From Bacteroidetes bacterium UBA6221 (GTDB lineage Bacteria; Bacteroidota; Bacteroidia; Chitinophagales; Chitinophagaceae): DNA of 64,000 nt. Under the pieces are notes generated by a model. It made no database searches. It had not been told where the DNA came from and saw only the letters and a list, made by a program, of their open reading frames with translations. The stretch is taken from contig DISB01000007.1 in assembly GCA_002421685.1 (NCBI GenBank), positions 1-64,000 on the forward strand. Reading direction: 5' to 3'. Shown here piece by piece: positions 49,891 to 60,141 of the stretch; position 1 is the first letter of the stretch, and the number at the start of each line of letters is the position of its first letter. The position numbers were made by a program, and so were the translations under genes.

Positions 49891-51075
49891 TTGAAAATCC
49901 TTTTTTTAGCCAACAGGACGCCATATCCGCCATATCGCGGCGATAAGCTGAAGATATATAACCTAGCCAAACGGTTGCAGGGTCGGCACGAATTGCACCT
50001 GGTAACATTCGCCCAGTCGCAGGAGGATTTTTCTTACAAAGAAGAGCTGGAAAAGATATTCAGCTCCGTTCATTTCATTTACTTACCCAAATGGCAATCC
50101 GCACTCAATTGCCTGGCTGCTCTATGGTCGACTACACCATTGCAGGTGTTATACTTTCGTTCCGCCGCTATGCGAAAGAAACTGGCTGAGTTATTGCAAC
50201 ATGAAAAATTTGACGCGATACATGTACAGCACCTGCGTATGTCTCCATACCTGGCTCACTACAAGCAGGTTCCCCGCATACTGGATATGCCCGACGCATT
50301 TTCTATGTATTGGCAGCGCCGGAGAGATGCGGCAAAAAATCCGTTGATTAAGCTCTTCAATGGTATTGAGCACAGGAGGCTGTTACGGTATGAGACAATA
50401 ATGAAAGAATACGACCTGTCGCTGGTCTGTTCAGAGGAAGATAAAGAGTACCTGGTGAAGCGACATGATATTACTAATATTCAGTTATTGCCCAACGGGG
50501 TGGACCTCGATACTTTTTCAGCGGGAGGCCACGATTACAGCCATAACCAAACTTTGCTTTTTACCGGGAATATGGACTATGCGCCCAATGTAGATGCGGT
50601 CCAGTATTTTGTTCAGGATATTTTTCCACTGGTACTCAAAAAATATCCTGCTACTCAATTCATCATCGCCGGCCAGAGACCTGTGAAAAAAGTGCGCCGA
50701 CTGGCGTCAGAAAATGTAAAAGTAACCGGTTTTATCCCCGACTTGTCAGAAGCGTATAACCGTGCCAGTGTTGTGGTCGCACCATTAAGATTTGGCGCAG
50801 GTACTCAAAACAAAGTATTGGAAGCTATGGCGATGGGTGTACCTGTGGTTTGTTCCAATATTGGCTTCAAAGGCCTTGGGATACAAAGCGGGCAGGGGGC
50901 TATTATGCAGACAGACCCGGCTGCTTTTGCAGTGTCGGTAACAGACTTGCTTGCTGATGAACGGAAACGACGCGAGATGGGTGCGAAGGGGATGGAGGTC
51001 ATTGTGCAAAACTTTGGCTGGGATACCATTGCGCAAATGCTGGAACGGTACCTTTCAGGTATTCGTCGCAACTAA
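49891..51075 (+). CDS. Glycosyltransferase family 4, TTG start
   Basis: The 394-residue GT-B enzyme begins MKILFLANRTPYPPYRGDKLKIYNLAKRL and has the donor-binding GAGTQNKVLEAMAMGVPVVCSN near its C terminus. It resembles the Stp1-like sugar transferases found in exopolysaccharide clusters (TIGR03087 type). The start is a TTG at 49891, which I accept because the conserved sequence begins immediately and no ATG is close upstream. It may be co-transcribed with ribBA (26-base gap), which has no evident functional link. Its stop codon overlaps the stop of the convergent tamB gene. Confidence 0.88.
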   Translation: MKILFLANRTPYPPYRGDKLKIYNLAKRLQGRHELHLVTFAQSQEDFSYKEELEKIFSSVHFIYLPKWQSALNCLAALWSTTPLQVLYFRSAAMRKKLAELLQHEKFDAIHVQHLRMSPYLAHYKQVPRILDMPDAFSMYWQRRRDAAKNPLIKLFNGIEHRRLLRYETIMKEYDLSLVCSEEDKEYLVKRHDITNIQLLPNGVDLDTFSAGGHDYSHNQTLLFTGNMDYAPNVDAVQYFVQDIFPLVLKKYPATQFIIAGQRPVKKVRRLASENVKVTGFIPDLSEAYNRASVVVAPLRFGAGTQNKVLEAMAMGVPVVCSNIGFKGLGIQSGQGAIMQTDPAAFAVSVTDLLADERKRREMGAKGMEVIVQNFGWDTIAQMLERYLSGIRRN

Positions 51076-54000
51076 TTGGTGCCGCCCGAAGCACTGTCTG
51101 ATAACATCCGCTCCGCTTCCCTGCGTTTTTCCTCTTTGGTTCGACCGAACAGGTCATAGAAGCTATCGAATGATTTGCGGTAAGAAAGGCCTAAACCGCC
51201 CCTGGTTATATTCTGGTCCGCCAGTACATCGTAGCTGCTCGTCCTGAAGATATTGCCGCGGAAATTGCTACCTTCTTTTATGAGGTACTGCAGGCGGAAG
51301 TCACCCACCGGGTTGAAATTGCTGGTGTTGTTATTCGACGTCGGTTTCCCCCAGTCTACAGAACTGCCCACTTCAACGGTCAGCCTGTCTTTAAACAGGT
51401 TTTGCGAGTAGCCCAGTGACAATGCGCTGCGCGTACCCGCCCCATCGGTGCCGTTATTAGTACCTGCTTCGGTAAAACTATAGCTCTGGTACTTCAGGTT
51501 GATAGATATATTGTCGTTGCCGGTAAGCTTGTTCACAAGGTTGGTAAGCTGCGAAGAAGCTGTGCCGGAAAATATATCACTGATGTTGCTGACAACCCCC
51601 GCTGATGCTCCTCCAAAATTCCCTTCTGCCGGGATGAAGGAATTGACCAGCAACAATGACGCGACCTGGTTGAATCGCTCCCTCTCGTTTTGGTTCACCT
51701 GCTCCAGTTTTTTATAAGCAATGGTGCCTACGGCGCTCTGGTCGGGAAGTTCTATTTTAAAATTTAGTTCTGGTGTCCCCAGGTTTCCGCGCATGTTCAG
51801 TATTACGTCTATATCCCGCGCTATTTTAGCTTGTGTCGCTTCGCGCTCGCCCAGGTCGTCTATCAGGGCTTTTTCTTTGCTGTCCAGCAGGTCATACAAG
51901 CGGGATTTCGTTTTATAAATACCTACAACATTAAGCTGGGTATTGTCTATGGGGCCGGAAAATTGTATCAGGCTGCCATCCTGCAACAGGAATTTCCTCT
52001 TGAAGAACAACTGCGGCAACGTGAACGTATAGTTCCCGCTTTCGATGTGGTAGTTGCCAAACATCCTTATCTCGTTGTTGGGCGGTATTTCCATGCTGAT
52101 GGTACCACTGCCTTTGGCATTGATAGCATCGCCCGTTGCCGGATCCATTATCATGGTTATTTCCGCCAGTGGCGTCAATATCGCATCAATACGTATCGTC
52201 AGTTTGCTGGCTTCTTTTTTGGCAACAGGTTTGCTGGTATCACCATATTGTTTAAACGAAATATAGCTGTATGCGCCCAGTTCGTTATCTCCTGTGCTGA
52301 TGGGCAGGAAAAGGTGCGACTTCTGCGCTGGTTTAGCCTTGTTTATCCTCATATTGATATTGTCAAACGGCCCTGTTACGGTCAGGCTTTCAAAGCCGGC
52401 CACGAGGTTGCCATAAAACAATTCATTTTCATTCGATTTCAGGTCTATCACTTCAAATTTAGGTGACGAAGCACGTATGTTCAGTCGCATATTGTCCAGG
52501 TTTTTGTGCTGCAAGCCGCCTGTTATGGTCGCGGTATTTTTAAACCTGTCATATGCTGTAAGGTCGGTGAGGTCTATCTCTGTGTTGTTGATGGCGATTG
52601 CTCCTTTAGGAACCACGTAATCTGTCCCAAGAAAATCGATATGCACGCCCATATCGTTCAGGTTCAGTCTCCCGTTTATATCCGGTTTGTCAGATGTCCC
52701 TTTCACTATCACTTTCCCATCAACTGTTCCGCTTATATTGCTCACATAGCCCCTCAGCCAGGGTGTAAGCAGGGAAAGCCTGGTCTGGTGCATATTTATT
52801 TCAGCATCTATTCTTTCGGCAGATGCGCTGTCAAAAGAAATCTCACCAGAGGCGGTCAGTGCCCTGTCATGATAGAAAATACCTGTTTGCGGGTCCAGGT
52901 TGATGATTTTCTTTTTATCATCGTAATATCCTGCCAGGGTGATGTTGCCGACCGTATCTTCTCCCAAAACTACGCCCGTTGCTTTGATGTCGCTGGTTAT
53001 CACAAGTTCAGAAAACAGGTTGTCTATTTTTACAATACCGTTGATAACACCCTTTGTCTCGTATTCTGAAAGGCCGCTTACATCGGCTATTTCCGATGCG
53101 TTTAGATTATGTATTTGCACCGCTATTCTTTGCAGCAGCCCATTGTTGCTCGATTGTATATTGATCCGTTCTTCGCCCGATTGGATAGAAAGGTTGTCAA
53201 CAGCCAGGTAGCCGTCGGTGAAGATTATCTTATTCCCGCCTGCTATATCCCATTTCTTTTTGTTCAGGTAAAATTCAGAGGGTAAAAATGCGCCTTCCAA
53301 TGTGTCTCCATAGGCAACTGCCTGTCCCCTGATGGTCGCATCGCCGAATGCATTGGGCGATGTCGTTGTTATATTGAAAGCTATCTTATCACTGCCGAGT
53401 GTCGCATTTACTTTCAGGGTACCGTTTATAGACGTATCGGGAAATACCACACGGCCGGCGTCTGCATCTATTGTAAGTGTTTTGAAGTTACCTTTTGAAT
53501 TAATTGCAGTATTCTTAAAAGTAATACCGTTTGCCGTGCCCGATGGAATGGTGGCTTTCAGTTCAAGCTGCTGGTTAAGGGTGTTCAGGTTCCCGCTTAT
53601 TACTGCATTGTTGAAGCCTGATACCGACGGCGCTAATACCCCGAAGAGGCTGTCCAGGTCGTGTGTCACAATTTCAAAATCGATGGACTGTTCCGGGGCC
53701 GCTTTGTCCGGTGTTTTAATATAATTGGGAACATAACCGGCAACATAATACTGGAGCGATAAGGGTAATGTGCTTAATTCATACTTGCCTTCCATCTTAG
53801 CTGTAAAGGCATTGCTTTGTATGGACATAAGTTTATTACCTGTTTCTGTTTCCGTGGCCAACACATATACTGAGTCCAGGTCCAGCCTGCGGTCATTCCG
53901 TCTCAGGTCTATATTGTACAACTTGGCGTAACCCGTGAAGTCGTCTATGCTGGTGCCTTCCCAGTCCAGGTCAAAATCTGCTACCAGGTTCACCTGGTCA

Positions 54001-55874
54001 TTCTTTACGAGTTTCAGTGCGGTCAGGTCGCTGTTCAGCAGGTTAGCCTTTGCATTGATCTTTATCCGTTCGCTGCTAAAGTCGGCGATACCGTAGAAGC
54101 CCATGGCAATATTTGGGTCAGCTATCAGCAGGTTACCCGTAAATTTTTCTTTCTCGAGTTTGCCATCTGCATTGATACCTGTGTAAGGGTAGCCGCGGTA
54201 TTCCAGCCGCTCTACTACAGTTTTCAGGTTTACTGCTGTTCCGTCTGCTTTCGATTGTACACCGTCAATATCGGCGGTCAGCGTTATCGTGCCCAGGTCC
54301 GACTGCCGCAGCAATGCGCCCAGTTGCAACTCATTTACTTTTATATTCCCTTCATAAACTGTCGTCGAGCCGCCGGGCATTTTCATAGATACATCGGAAA
54401 CAATGCTGCCCAGGTTGCTCTGGATAGTGCCGCGTACTACAAAGTTGTTGATATACCCCCTGAAGTCGCCCTTAAAATGTGCCCTTGTGATGGCATTGAT
54501 ATTTACTGCCTCGTTCTTTCGTAATTCAGGTGCGTAACGGCTCAGTCCTTCGCCACTGGTAAACAACTCACCATCGTAATAGTATATAAATGTTTTGTTG
54601 ATGTCCGGCAGGCCCTCCATGGTCAGGTTGCCCTTAATGGTGGTCAGCCCGTCGGTGATGTTCAGGTTTTCTGCTGCAATGTCCGCAACGGTGCCTTCGG
54701 CGTCTCCCGAAACATTCACCACATACGGGTATTGTTGCAATACCGGTGCAAAATAGGCGATGTCACGGGCATCTACTTTTGATTTTTGCAGATGCGTTAC
54801 CATTACCACCTTATTGATGTAATCCTGGAAATCAGGAAATCTTTCGTAATGCATGGCATAATAGTCCTGCAATACGCTGTTGTTGGTTTCCAGGTACAGG
54901 TTTTTGCAAACAGATTCGTTGGGAGACACCCTCACGTCTGCTTTGAACTTCTTTATTACCAGCCCGCTGCGCTCTTTGGCAGTAAGTTCGTTCAGCTTTG
55001 CGGTAAGGGTATCTGCATAAATATGTACGTCATTCACGTCTATATTGATGCTGCCGATGCGTATATGGTCAGGGTCAAATTCTCCGGGAAACGGTTCTCT
55101 TTTTATATGGTCGAAGCTGAAGTAACAATCATCCAGTTCCAGGTCCGCTACTTTTATGTCCCATTTGCCGGGGTTAAATGCGGTAGTATCAATTACACGT
55201 TGTTGGTTTGATTTTGGCTTTGGCGGTCTGCCTCCCTGGTAGTCGCGCAATATCACTTTGGCTGCGACGGCGTCAATATTTCCTATTACTATTTCCTTTG
55301 TCTTAAAGTCTATTTTGTCTGCATCAATATTGAAACTGCCTACTTCAAAATTCATGTCGCTGCCTACCCAGCCGTCATTCATATGAAAACGAACATTTCC
55401 CAGGTCTACCTCTTTCAGGTCAATATCGATCGCTGTGCCCTCCTGCTTCGATGGTTTTTTCTTGCTGCTGCTGAAACCGTCAATGACGAACTGGTAGTTC
55501 CATTCATCCGATTTGCCTGTTCTGTACAGGTTAGCGTAAGTGTTGTGCAGGCCAATGTATTTGATTACGGGTTTATCTTTCCTGAAAATGAACCAGTCTG
55601 TTATACGGAAATGCACTTCGCCGGCGTAAAGCAAGGTGTCATTTTGCCGGTCAGCTATATACAGCCCTTCCACCTTCAGCCGGTTCAGGAAGTCGAGCCT
55701 TACATTGTCTATTTTTATGGTTGTTTTCAGCTGCTTCGACAGCCTGTATGCCACCTCTTTGGTAATATAGTTTTGCACTGCGGTCAGGTTCACCAGCAGA
55801 ACTATCAGCAATATCAGGCTAATCAGTCCTATCGCTGTGTATTGTAATATCTTAAGAAACCGTCTCAGAAACAA
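51072..55874 (-). CDS. tamB: Translocation and assembly module protein TamB
   Basis: The 1600-residue protein has one N-terminal membrane anchor (about 10-32), an AsmA-like start (VRLDFLNRLKVEGLYIADRQNDTLLYAGEVHFR) and a very long beta-rich region. The C-terminal TamB domain (DUF490) is marked by GSGTISMEIPPNNEIRMFGNYHIESGNYTF and the ATQAKIARDIDVILNMRGNLGTPELNFKIELP region. The N-terminal part has repeated strand patterns. TamB spans the periplasm as a lipid or protein conduit. The usual outer membrane partner (TamA/TamL) is not adjacent. A perfect -7 promoter element lies just upstream. Confidence 0.9.
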   Translation of the reverse strand: MFLRRFLKILQYTAIGLISLILLIVLLVNLTAVQNYITKEVAYRLSKQLKTTIKIDNVRLDFLNRLKVEGLYIADRQNDTLLYAGEVHFRITDWFIFRKDKPVIKYIGLHNTYANLYRTGKSDEWNYQFVIDGFSSSKKKPSKQEGTAIDIDLKEVDLGNVRFHMNDGWVGSDMNFEVGSFNIDADKIDFKTKEIVIGNIDAVAAKVILRDYQGGRPPKPKSNQQRVIDTTAFNPGKWDIKVADLELDDCYFSFDHIKREPFPGEFDPDHIRIGSINIDVNDVHIYADTLTAKLNELTAKERSGLVIKKFKADVRVSPNESVCKNLYLETNNSVLQDYYAMHYERFPDFQDYINKVVMVTHLQKSKVDARDIAYFAPVLQQYPYVVNVSGDAEGTVADIAAENLNITDGLTTIKGNLTMEGLPDINKTFIYYYDGELFTSGEGLSRYAPELRKNEAVNINAITRAHFKGDFRGYINNFVVRGTIQSNLGSIVSDVSMKMPGGSTTVYEGNIKVNELQLGALLRQSDLGTITLTADIDGVQSKADGTAVNLKTVVERLEYRGYPYTGINADGKLEKEKFTGNLLIADPNIAMGFYGIADFSSERIKINAKANLLNSDLTALKLVKNDQVNLVADFDLDWEGTSIDDFTGYAKLYNIDLRRNDRRLDLDSVYVLATETETGNKLMSIQSNAFTAKMEGKYELSTLPLSLQYYVAGYVPNYIKTPDKAAPEQSIDFEIVTHDLDSLFGVLAPSVSGFNNAVISGNLNTLNQQLELKATIPSGTANGITFKNTAINSKGNFKTLTIDADAGRVVFPDTSINGTLKVNATLGSDKIAFNITTTSPNAFGDATIRGQAVAYGDTLEGAFLPSEFYLNKKKWDIAGGNKIIFTDGYLAVDNLSIQSGEERINIQSSNNGLLQRIAVQIHNLNASEIADVSGLSEYETKGVINGIVKIDNLFSELVITSDIKATGVVLGEDTVGNITLAGYYDDKKKIINLDPQTGIFYHDRALTASGEISFDSASAERIDAEINMHQTRLSLLTPWLRGYVSNISGTVDGKVIVKGTSDKPDINGRLNLNDMGVHIDFLGTDYVVPKGAIAINNTEIDLTDLTAYDRFKNTATITGGLQHKNLDNMRLNIRASSPKFEVIDLKSNENELFYGNLVAGFESLTVTGPFDNINMRINKAKPAQKSHLFLPISTGDNELGAYSYISFKQYGDTSKPVAKKEASKLTIRIDAILTPLAEITMIMDPATGDAINAKGSGTISMEIPPNNEIRMFGNYHIESGNYTFTLPQLFFKRKFLLQDGSLIQFSGPIDNTQLNVVGIYKTKSRLYDLLDSKEKALIDDLGEREATQAKIARDIDVILNMRGNLGTPELNFKIELPDQSAVGTIAYKKLEQVNQNERERFNQVASLLLVNSFIPAEGNFGGASAGVVSNISDIFSGTASSQLTNLVNKLTGNDNISINLKYQSYSFTEAGTNNGTDGAGTRSALSLGYSQNLFKDRLTVEVGSSVDWGKPTSNNNTSNFNPVGDFRLQYLIKEGSNFRGNIFRTSSYDVLADQNITRGGLGLSYRKSFDSFYDLFGRTKEEKRREAERMLSDSASGGTN

Positions 55875-55899
55875 TTAGTTATAACTGCAGGGCAGCATA

Positions 55900-55907
55900 C
55901 AAAAGTA
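55900..55907 (-). promoter_or_regulatory. Bacteroidota -7 element before tamB
   Basis: Read on the minus strand, TACTTTTG (55907 to 55900) matches TAnnTTTG fully, 25 bases before the tamB start. The -33 element is not clear. Confidence 0.4.
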
Positions 55908-56078
55908 ATATGCTTTATTGCATATCCTATGTATAGATTTGTTAATAAATGCGGTGTAATTCCCTGCCCGGCGTGATTTTGCAGGGTATTTTTTCAACTT
56001 CCGGGTAATCATTGACCAAATCAACCTTATTTTACAACCCTGTTTTCACAGTTAAACGTAAAAGAATACTTTTTCAAA

Positions 56079-58202
56079 ATGAGAAAAGTTACAGTTTGCA
56101 CACTCTTATTGGTATCGGCAATGAACATGTATGCGCAGGATAATGCGGCTTTCAAAGGAAAATACCCGGAAACGAAAAAATCGGCCCACGAGGATGTTTA
56201 TTTTAGCACGAAGGTATCCGACCCTTATCGCTGGCTCGAAGACGACCTTTCGGCTGAAACCGGGGACTGGGTACAACAGCAAAATAAGGTGACACAGGAT
56301 TACCTGGCACGCATACCTTTTCGCGACGCCATCAAAAAAAGACTGACGGAACTCTGGAACTATGAGAAATACAGCGCCCCGTTCAAAGAAGGCGGCTACA
56401 CATATTTTTATAAGAACGACGGCCTGCAGAACCAGTATGTTCTGTACAGGCAAAAAGGTAATGGCCAGCCCGAGGTATTTTTAGACCCCAATAAATTTTC
56501 AAAAGACGGCACTACATCGCTGGCAGGTATCGACTTTTCAAAAGACGGTTCCCTTTGTGCATTCCAGATTTCCGAAGGGGGCTCAGACTGGCGTAAGGTC
56601 ATCGTACTGGAAACCGAAACAAAGAGAATGCTCGACGATACCCTGGTGGATGTAAAATTCAGCGGACTTTCCTGGAAAGGTAACGAAGGCTTTTATTACA
56701 GCAGTTACGATAAGCCGAAAGAAGGCAGCCAGTTGTCAGGCAAAACACAGCACCATAAATTGTACTTCCACAAGCTTGGTACGGCACAGGGCGCTGATAA
56801 ACTTATTTTCGGTGGTACTGAAACACCCCGCCGTTACGTTGGCGGGCATGTAACGGAAGACCAGGAATTCCTGGTGATATCTGCCGCTAACGCTACCTAT
56901 GGCAACGAGCTTTACCTGCAATCGCTGAAAGAGAAAAACGCGCCGATTGTGCCTGTCGTTACAGGGTTTGAATGGGAACACGATATAGTATATTCCGAGA
57001 ATGGCAAACTGTTTATTCTCACCAATGCTGATGCTCCCAACAGGAAAATAGTAGTGACCGATGCGCAACATCCCGGCATGGAGAACTGGAAAGGGCTGAT
57101 TCCTCAAAGCAAATATCCGATGACGGTTGCCACATGTGGCGGCAAATTGTTCATTACCTACCTGAAAGATGCAGTTTCGGAAGTGCGGCAGTATAACCTG
57201 CAGGGACAGGAAGAGCGGGTGATACAACTGCCGGGCTTAGGCACTGCCGGTGGTTTCGGGGGCAAAAAAGAGGATAAAGAACTGTATTACAGCTTTACTT
57301 CTTACATATACCCGCCCACCATATTCAAATATGATATACCGACCGGCAAATCGGAAGTGTACAAGAAATCCGGTGTGAACTTCGACCCTGAACAATACGA
57401 AAGCAAACAGGTTTTTTATACTTCTTATCCTGACGGCACCGCTGTACCGATGATCATTACCTATAAAAAAGGATTGAAGCTCACGGGTGAAAATCCTGTG
57501 CTGCTGTATGGTTATGGTGGTTTCAACGTAAACCTCACGCCTTCTTTCAGCGTAAGCAACCTTGTATTTATGGAAAACGGCGGAGTATATGCCGTGGCCA
57601 ACCTGCGCGGTGGCGGAGAATATGGCGATGAATGGCACAACGCAGGTACCAAAATGCAAAAGCAGAATGTATTCGATGATTTCATTTCTGCTGCACAATA
57701 TCTTATTGAGGAGAAATATACCTCCAGCAACTACCTGGCCATTGCCGGAGGTTCCAATGGGGGCTTACTGGTAGGCGCGTGTATGACACAACGTCCCGAA
57801 CTGTTCAAAGTTTGTTTCCCGGCGGTAGGCGTGCTCGATATGCTGCGCTACCACAAATTCACCGCAGGTGCAGGCTGGGCTTACGATTACGGTACTGCCG
57901 ATGAAAGCGAGGATATGTTTAAATACCTCCTCAAATATTCACCTGTTCATAACGTAAAAGAAGGCACTTGTTATCCCGCCACTATGGTCACCACTGCCGA
58001 CCACGACGACAGGGTAGTGCCTGCGCATTCATTTAAATTCGCTGCAGCATTGCAGGCAGCGCAAAGTTGCGAAAAGCCAACACTGATAAGAATAGAAACC
58101 AAGGCGGGGCACGGTGCGGGCAAGCCTACCTCAATGATCATACAGGAGCAGACCGATAAATGGGCATTCCTGCTGTTTAATATGGGATTGAGTTATAAGT
58201 AA
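56079..58202 (+). CDS. Prolyl oligopeptidase family serine peptidase
   Basis: The 707-residue enzyme belongs to peptidase family S9A, which cleaves short peptides after proline. A signal peptide (MRKVTVCTLLLVSAMNMYAQ) puts it in the periplasm. A seven-bladed beta-propeller with DPYRWLEDD at its start covers residues 70-430, and the alpha/beta-hydrolase domain follows. The catalytic Ser is in GGSNGGLL, Asp in TADHDDRVVP and His in KAGHGAGKP. All three are present. It is convergent with the AsmA-like gene, six bases apart. No operon partner lies on its strand. Confidence 0.95.
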   Translation: MRKVTVCTLLLVSAMNMYAQDNAAFKGKYPETKKSAHEDVYFSTKVSDPYRWLEDDLSAETGDWVQQQNKVTQDYLARIPFRDAIKKRLTELWNYEKYSAPFKEGGYTYFYKNDGLQNQYVLYRQKGNGQPEVFLDPNKFSKDGTTSLAGIDFSKDGSLCAFQISEGGSDWRKVIVLETETKRMLDDTLVDVKFSGLSWKGNEGFYYSSYDKPKEGSQLSGKTQHHKLYFHKLGTAQGADKLIFGGTETPRRYVGGHVTEDQEFLVISAANATYGNELYLQSLKEKNAPIVPVVTGFEWEHDIVYSENGKLFILTNADAPNRKIVVTDAQHPGMENWKGLIPQSKYPMTVATCGGKLFITYLKDAVSEVRQYNLQGQEERVIQLPGLGTAGGFGGKKEDKELYYSFTSYIYPPTIFKYDIPTGKSEVYKKSGVNFDPEQYESKQVFYTSYPDGTAVPMIITYKKGLKLTGENPVLLYGYGGFNVNLTPSFSVSNLVFMENGGVYAVANLRGGGEYGDEWHNAGTKMQKQNVFDDFISAAQYLIEEKYTSSNYLAIAGGSNGGLLVGACMTQRPELFKVCFPAVGVLDMLRYHKFTAGAGWAYDYGTADESEDMFKYLLKYSPVHNVKEGTCYPATMVTTADHDDRVVPAHSFKFAAALQAAQSCEKPTLIRIETKAGHGAGKPTSMIIQEQTDKWAFLLFNMGLSYK

Positions 58203-58208
58203 ACGAAA

Positions 58209-60011
58209 TTATTCTGATGGGCGGGGAGAAGAATCACGTTTTCTTTTCCTCGCTTCCTTTCTTTTTTCTTTTTTCTCCTTGTCCCTCGTGAAGAACTCTC
58301 GTATCTGCGTCTGGTTGTCTTTTGCTTCCTCCTCGTTGTTGCGTATCCAGTCTATCACCTCCAGGTCGCGGATGGCCGTGTTCTGGACGCCTTGCAAAAT
58401 GTTTTTCCATATCAGGTTAAAGAATGATTTTAGCTCGTCCCGCTTCACATAGGTTTCCACTTTTCTTACATCTTCGCCGGGCATTGGGTTGGCGGAGTAT
58501 AAAACCAGGTTGTTGGCTATAAATGTCAGCAGCCCCTTTTTCTTTTTCCCGTTTTCCACGTTTTCCGGCTTTTTCAGTATCCTGATGCCCAGGTTATTAT
58601 ATACCATTGTGAACTTGCCCCGGGCTTCGTCCTGGTTGCCTGCCAGTTGCATGGCCATGCTTTTCATGCTGAACGATTTTATCTCTACCCTGGCAAAAGC
58701 CTTGGTCTGCTCATTTATTTGCCTGCCCTGTAGTGCTCCTAACTGCGCATGTACCGAAAATGCCCCCTTAGGGTCGTCCAGTACGAAACGGAAGGTAGCG
58801 CGTGCGTCGGTGTACTTGTTGAACTTGCCTTGCAGTTTTACCACGCAATGCCTGTCTTGCTCTAGTATATCTGGTATGTTTGTTATGTTCGTTACGGTGC
58901 CGTTTATATTGTTGAAGTTTATGCTCCCTTTCATCTCTGTTTTTTCCACTATTTCTGAATAGGTAACACCGCCATTGTGCACATTCACTTTTTGCACGTA
59001 CAGGGGCAACCGCAATTTTTGCAGCATCTGGTTAGGGTAGTTGCCCACTTTGCTCTTTGTGTTTGGCGGCAGCATCCTGTTCATCAGCACATTTATTTTA
59101 CTGTGGTTCAGGTGAACGGTATTTATATGCAGCTCGCCTTTTTTCATAAGCCGGTGCAGGTTGATCCCGGTTAGCTCTACATTAGGGAAATCCAAGGTGT
59201 ATATGTCTTTCTGTTCTTTTTGTTTTTTGAAGAATTCTTCCTGCGATATCTTTAGCTTCAGCCGGAGGTCTCTTGCGGTCAGTTTATTTGCATCAGTATT
59301 GTAGTGTATGTGCGACAATCCGAAATTATAATCAGACGAAGGGGGGGCGTATTGCAATGCTTCTATATCCGCCGCGATGCTTTCTGCCAGGAAAAACCTG
59401 GAGGTATCCTTTAAACTTTCTTCTCCCAATTCCCAATCGGTCAGCTCAATATTACAATGGTTTAACTTCAGGATATTGGTATCTCTGCCACCTGCGGCCG
59501 CATACCGTATATTCCCATTGTGCATACGTACCCTCGATGCTGTAAATTCCCTTTCAATTGGCGCCGGTTTTACCGTGTCATATATCGTCAGCGCCGTATC
59601 GGTTTTATATATGGTTACTACCGGCCTGGCGATTGAAAAGTTGCCGCAACTGTAGCCTTCTCCGCCGGTCAGCCTGTCCCACATTATACCGTCAACGGTC
59701 AGCCTCTGCGCGGTCACTTCAAAATACATGGGTTTTGCCGTGCTGTCTTTTTCTCTGCGGGCTATTTCGGCGCTGTCTGCCCAAAGGTGCACGCCTTTCA
59801 GTGTCACGCTACGGGTAAGTACGTTTATGGATACGTTTTTTACCGATATACGGTACAGGCTGTCGGTAGCATCCGCCACTGCCGCAGGCAATGCCTTTTG
59901 TATGATAGCTTTGTATCTGTATGCGACGATATAGCCTGCTACCACCATCAAAATGGCAATGGCTGCGGTGATACCGAAAATTATTTTTGTCTTCTTACTG
60001 AATGGCTGCAC
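58209..60011 (-). CDS. AsmA-like membrane-anchored protein
   Basis: The 600-residue protein has an N-terminal membrane segment (about 8-30) followed by a long soluble, beta-rich region with a start similar to AsmA-family proteins (SLYRISVKNVSINVLTRSVTLKGVHL). AsmA/TamB-like proteins are thought to move phospholipids to the outer membrane. The C terminus (about the last 35 residues) is very basic, dominated by Lys, Arg and Glu. I do not recognise a more precise family. It is convergent with the prolyl oligopeptidase gene and divergent from aspS. Confidence 0.75.
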   Translation of the reverse strand: MQPFSKKTKIIFGITAAIAILMVVAGYIVAYRYKAIIQKALPAAVADATDSLYRISVKNVSINVLTRSVTLKGVHLWADSAEIARREKDSTAKPMYFEVTAQRLTVDGIMWDRLTGGEGYSCGNFSIARPVVTIYKTDTALTIYDTVKPAPIEREFTASRVRMHNGNIRYAAAGGRDTNILKLNHCNIELTDWELGEESLKDTSRFFLAESIAADIEALQYAPPSSDYNFGLSHIHYNTDANKLTARDLRLKLKISQEEFFKKQKEQKDIYTLDFPNVELTGINLHRLMKKGELHINTVHLNHSKINVLMNRMLPPNTKSKVGNYPNQMLQKLRLPLYVQKVNVHNGGVTYSEIVEKTEMKGSINFNNINGTVTNITNIPDILEQDRHCVVKLQGKFNKYTDARATFRFVLDDPKGAFSVHAQLGALQGRQINEQTKAFARVEIKSFSMKSMAMQLAGNQDEARGKFTMVYNNLGIRILKKPENVENGKKKKGLLTFIANNLVLYSANPMPGEDVRKVETYVKRDELKSFFNLIWKNILQGVQNTAIRDLEVIDWIRNNEEEAKDNQTQIREFFTRDKEKKEKRKEARKRKRDSSPRPSE

Positions 60012-60141
60012 GAATTCGTTTTAAAGGGTCTCTATGTACTGACAATTGAAAGTTAACTATTCCCCTATATAATATAAACAGGTTTTATCAACAATCGTTG
60101 ATTAAGGTTTATCTTGCACAAGTTTTTTAAAGTTCAATATT

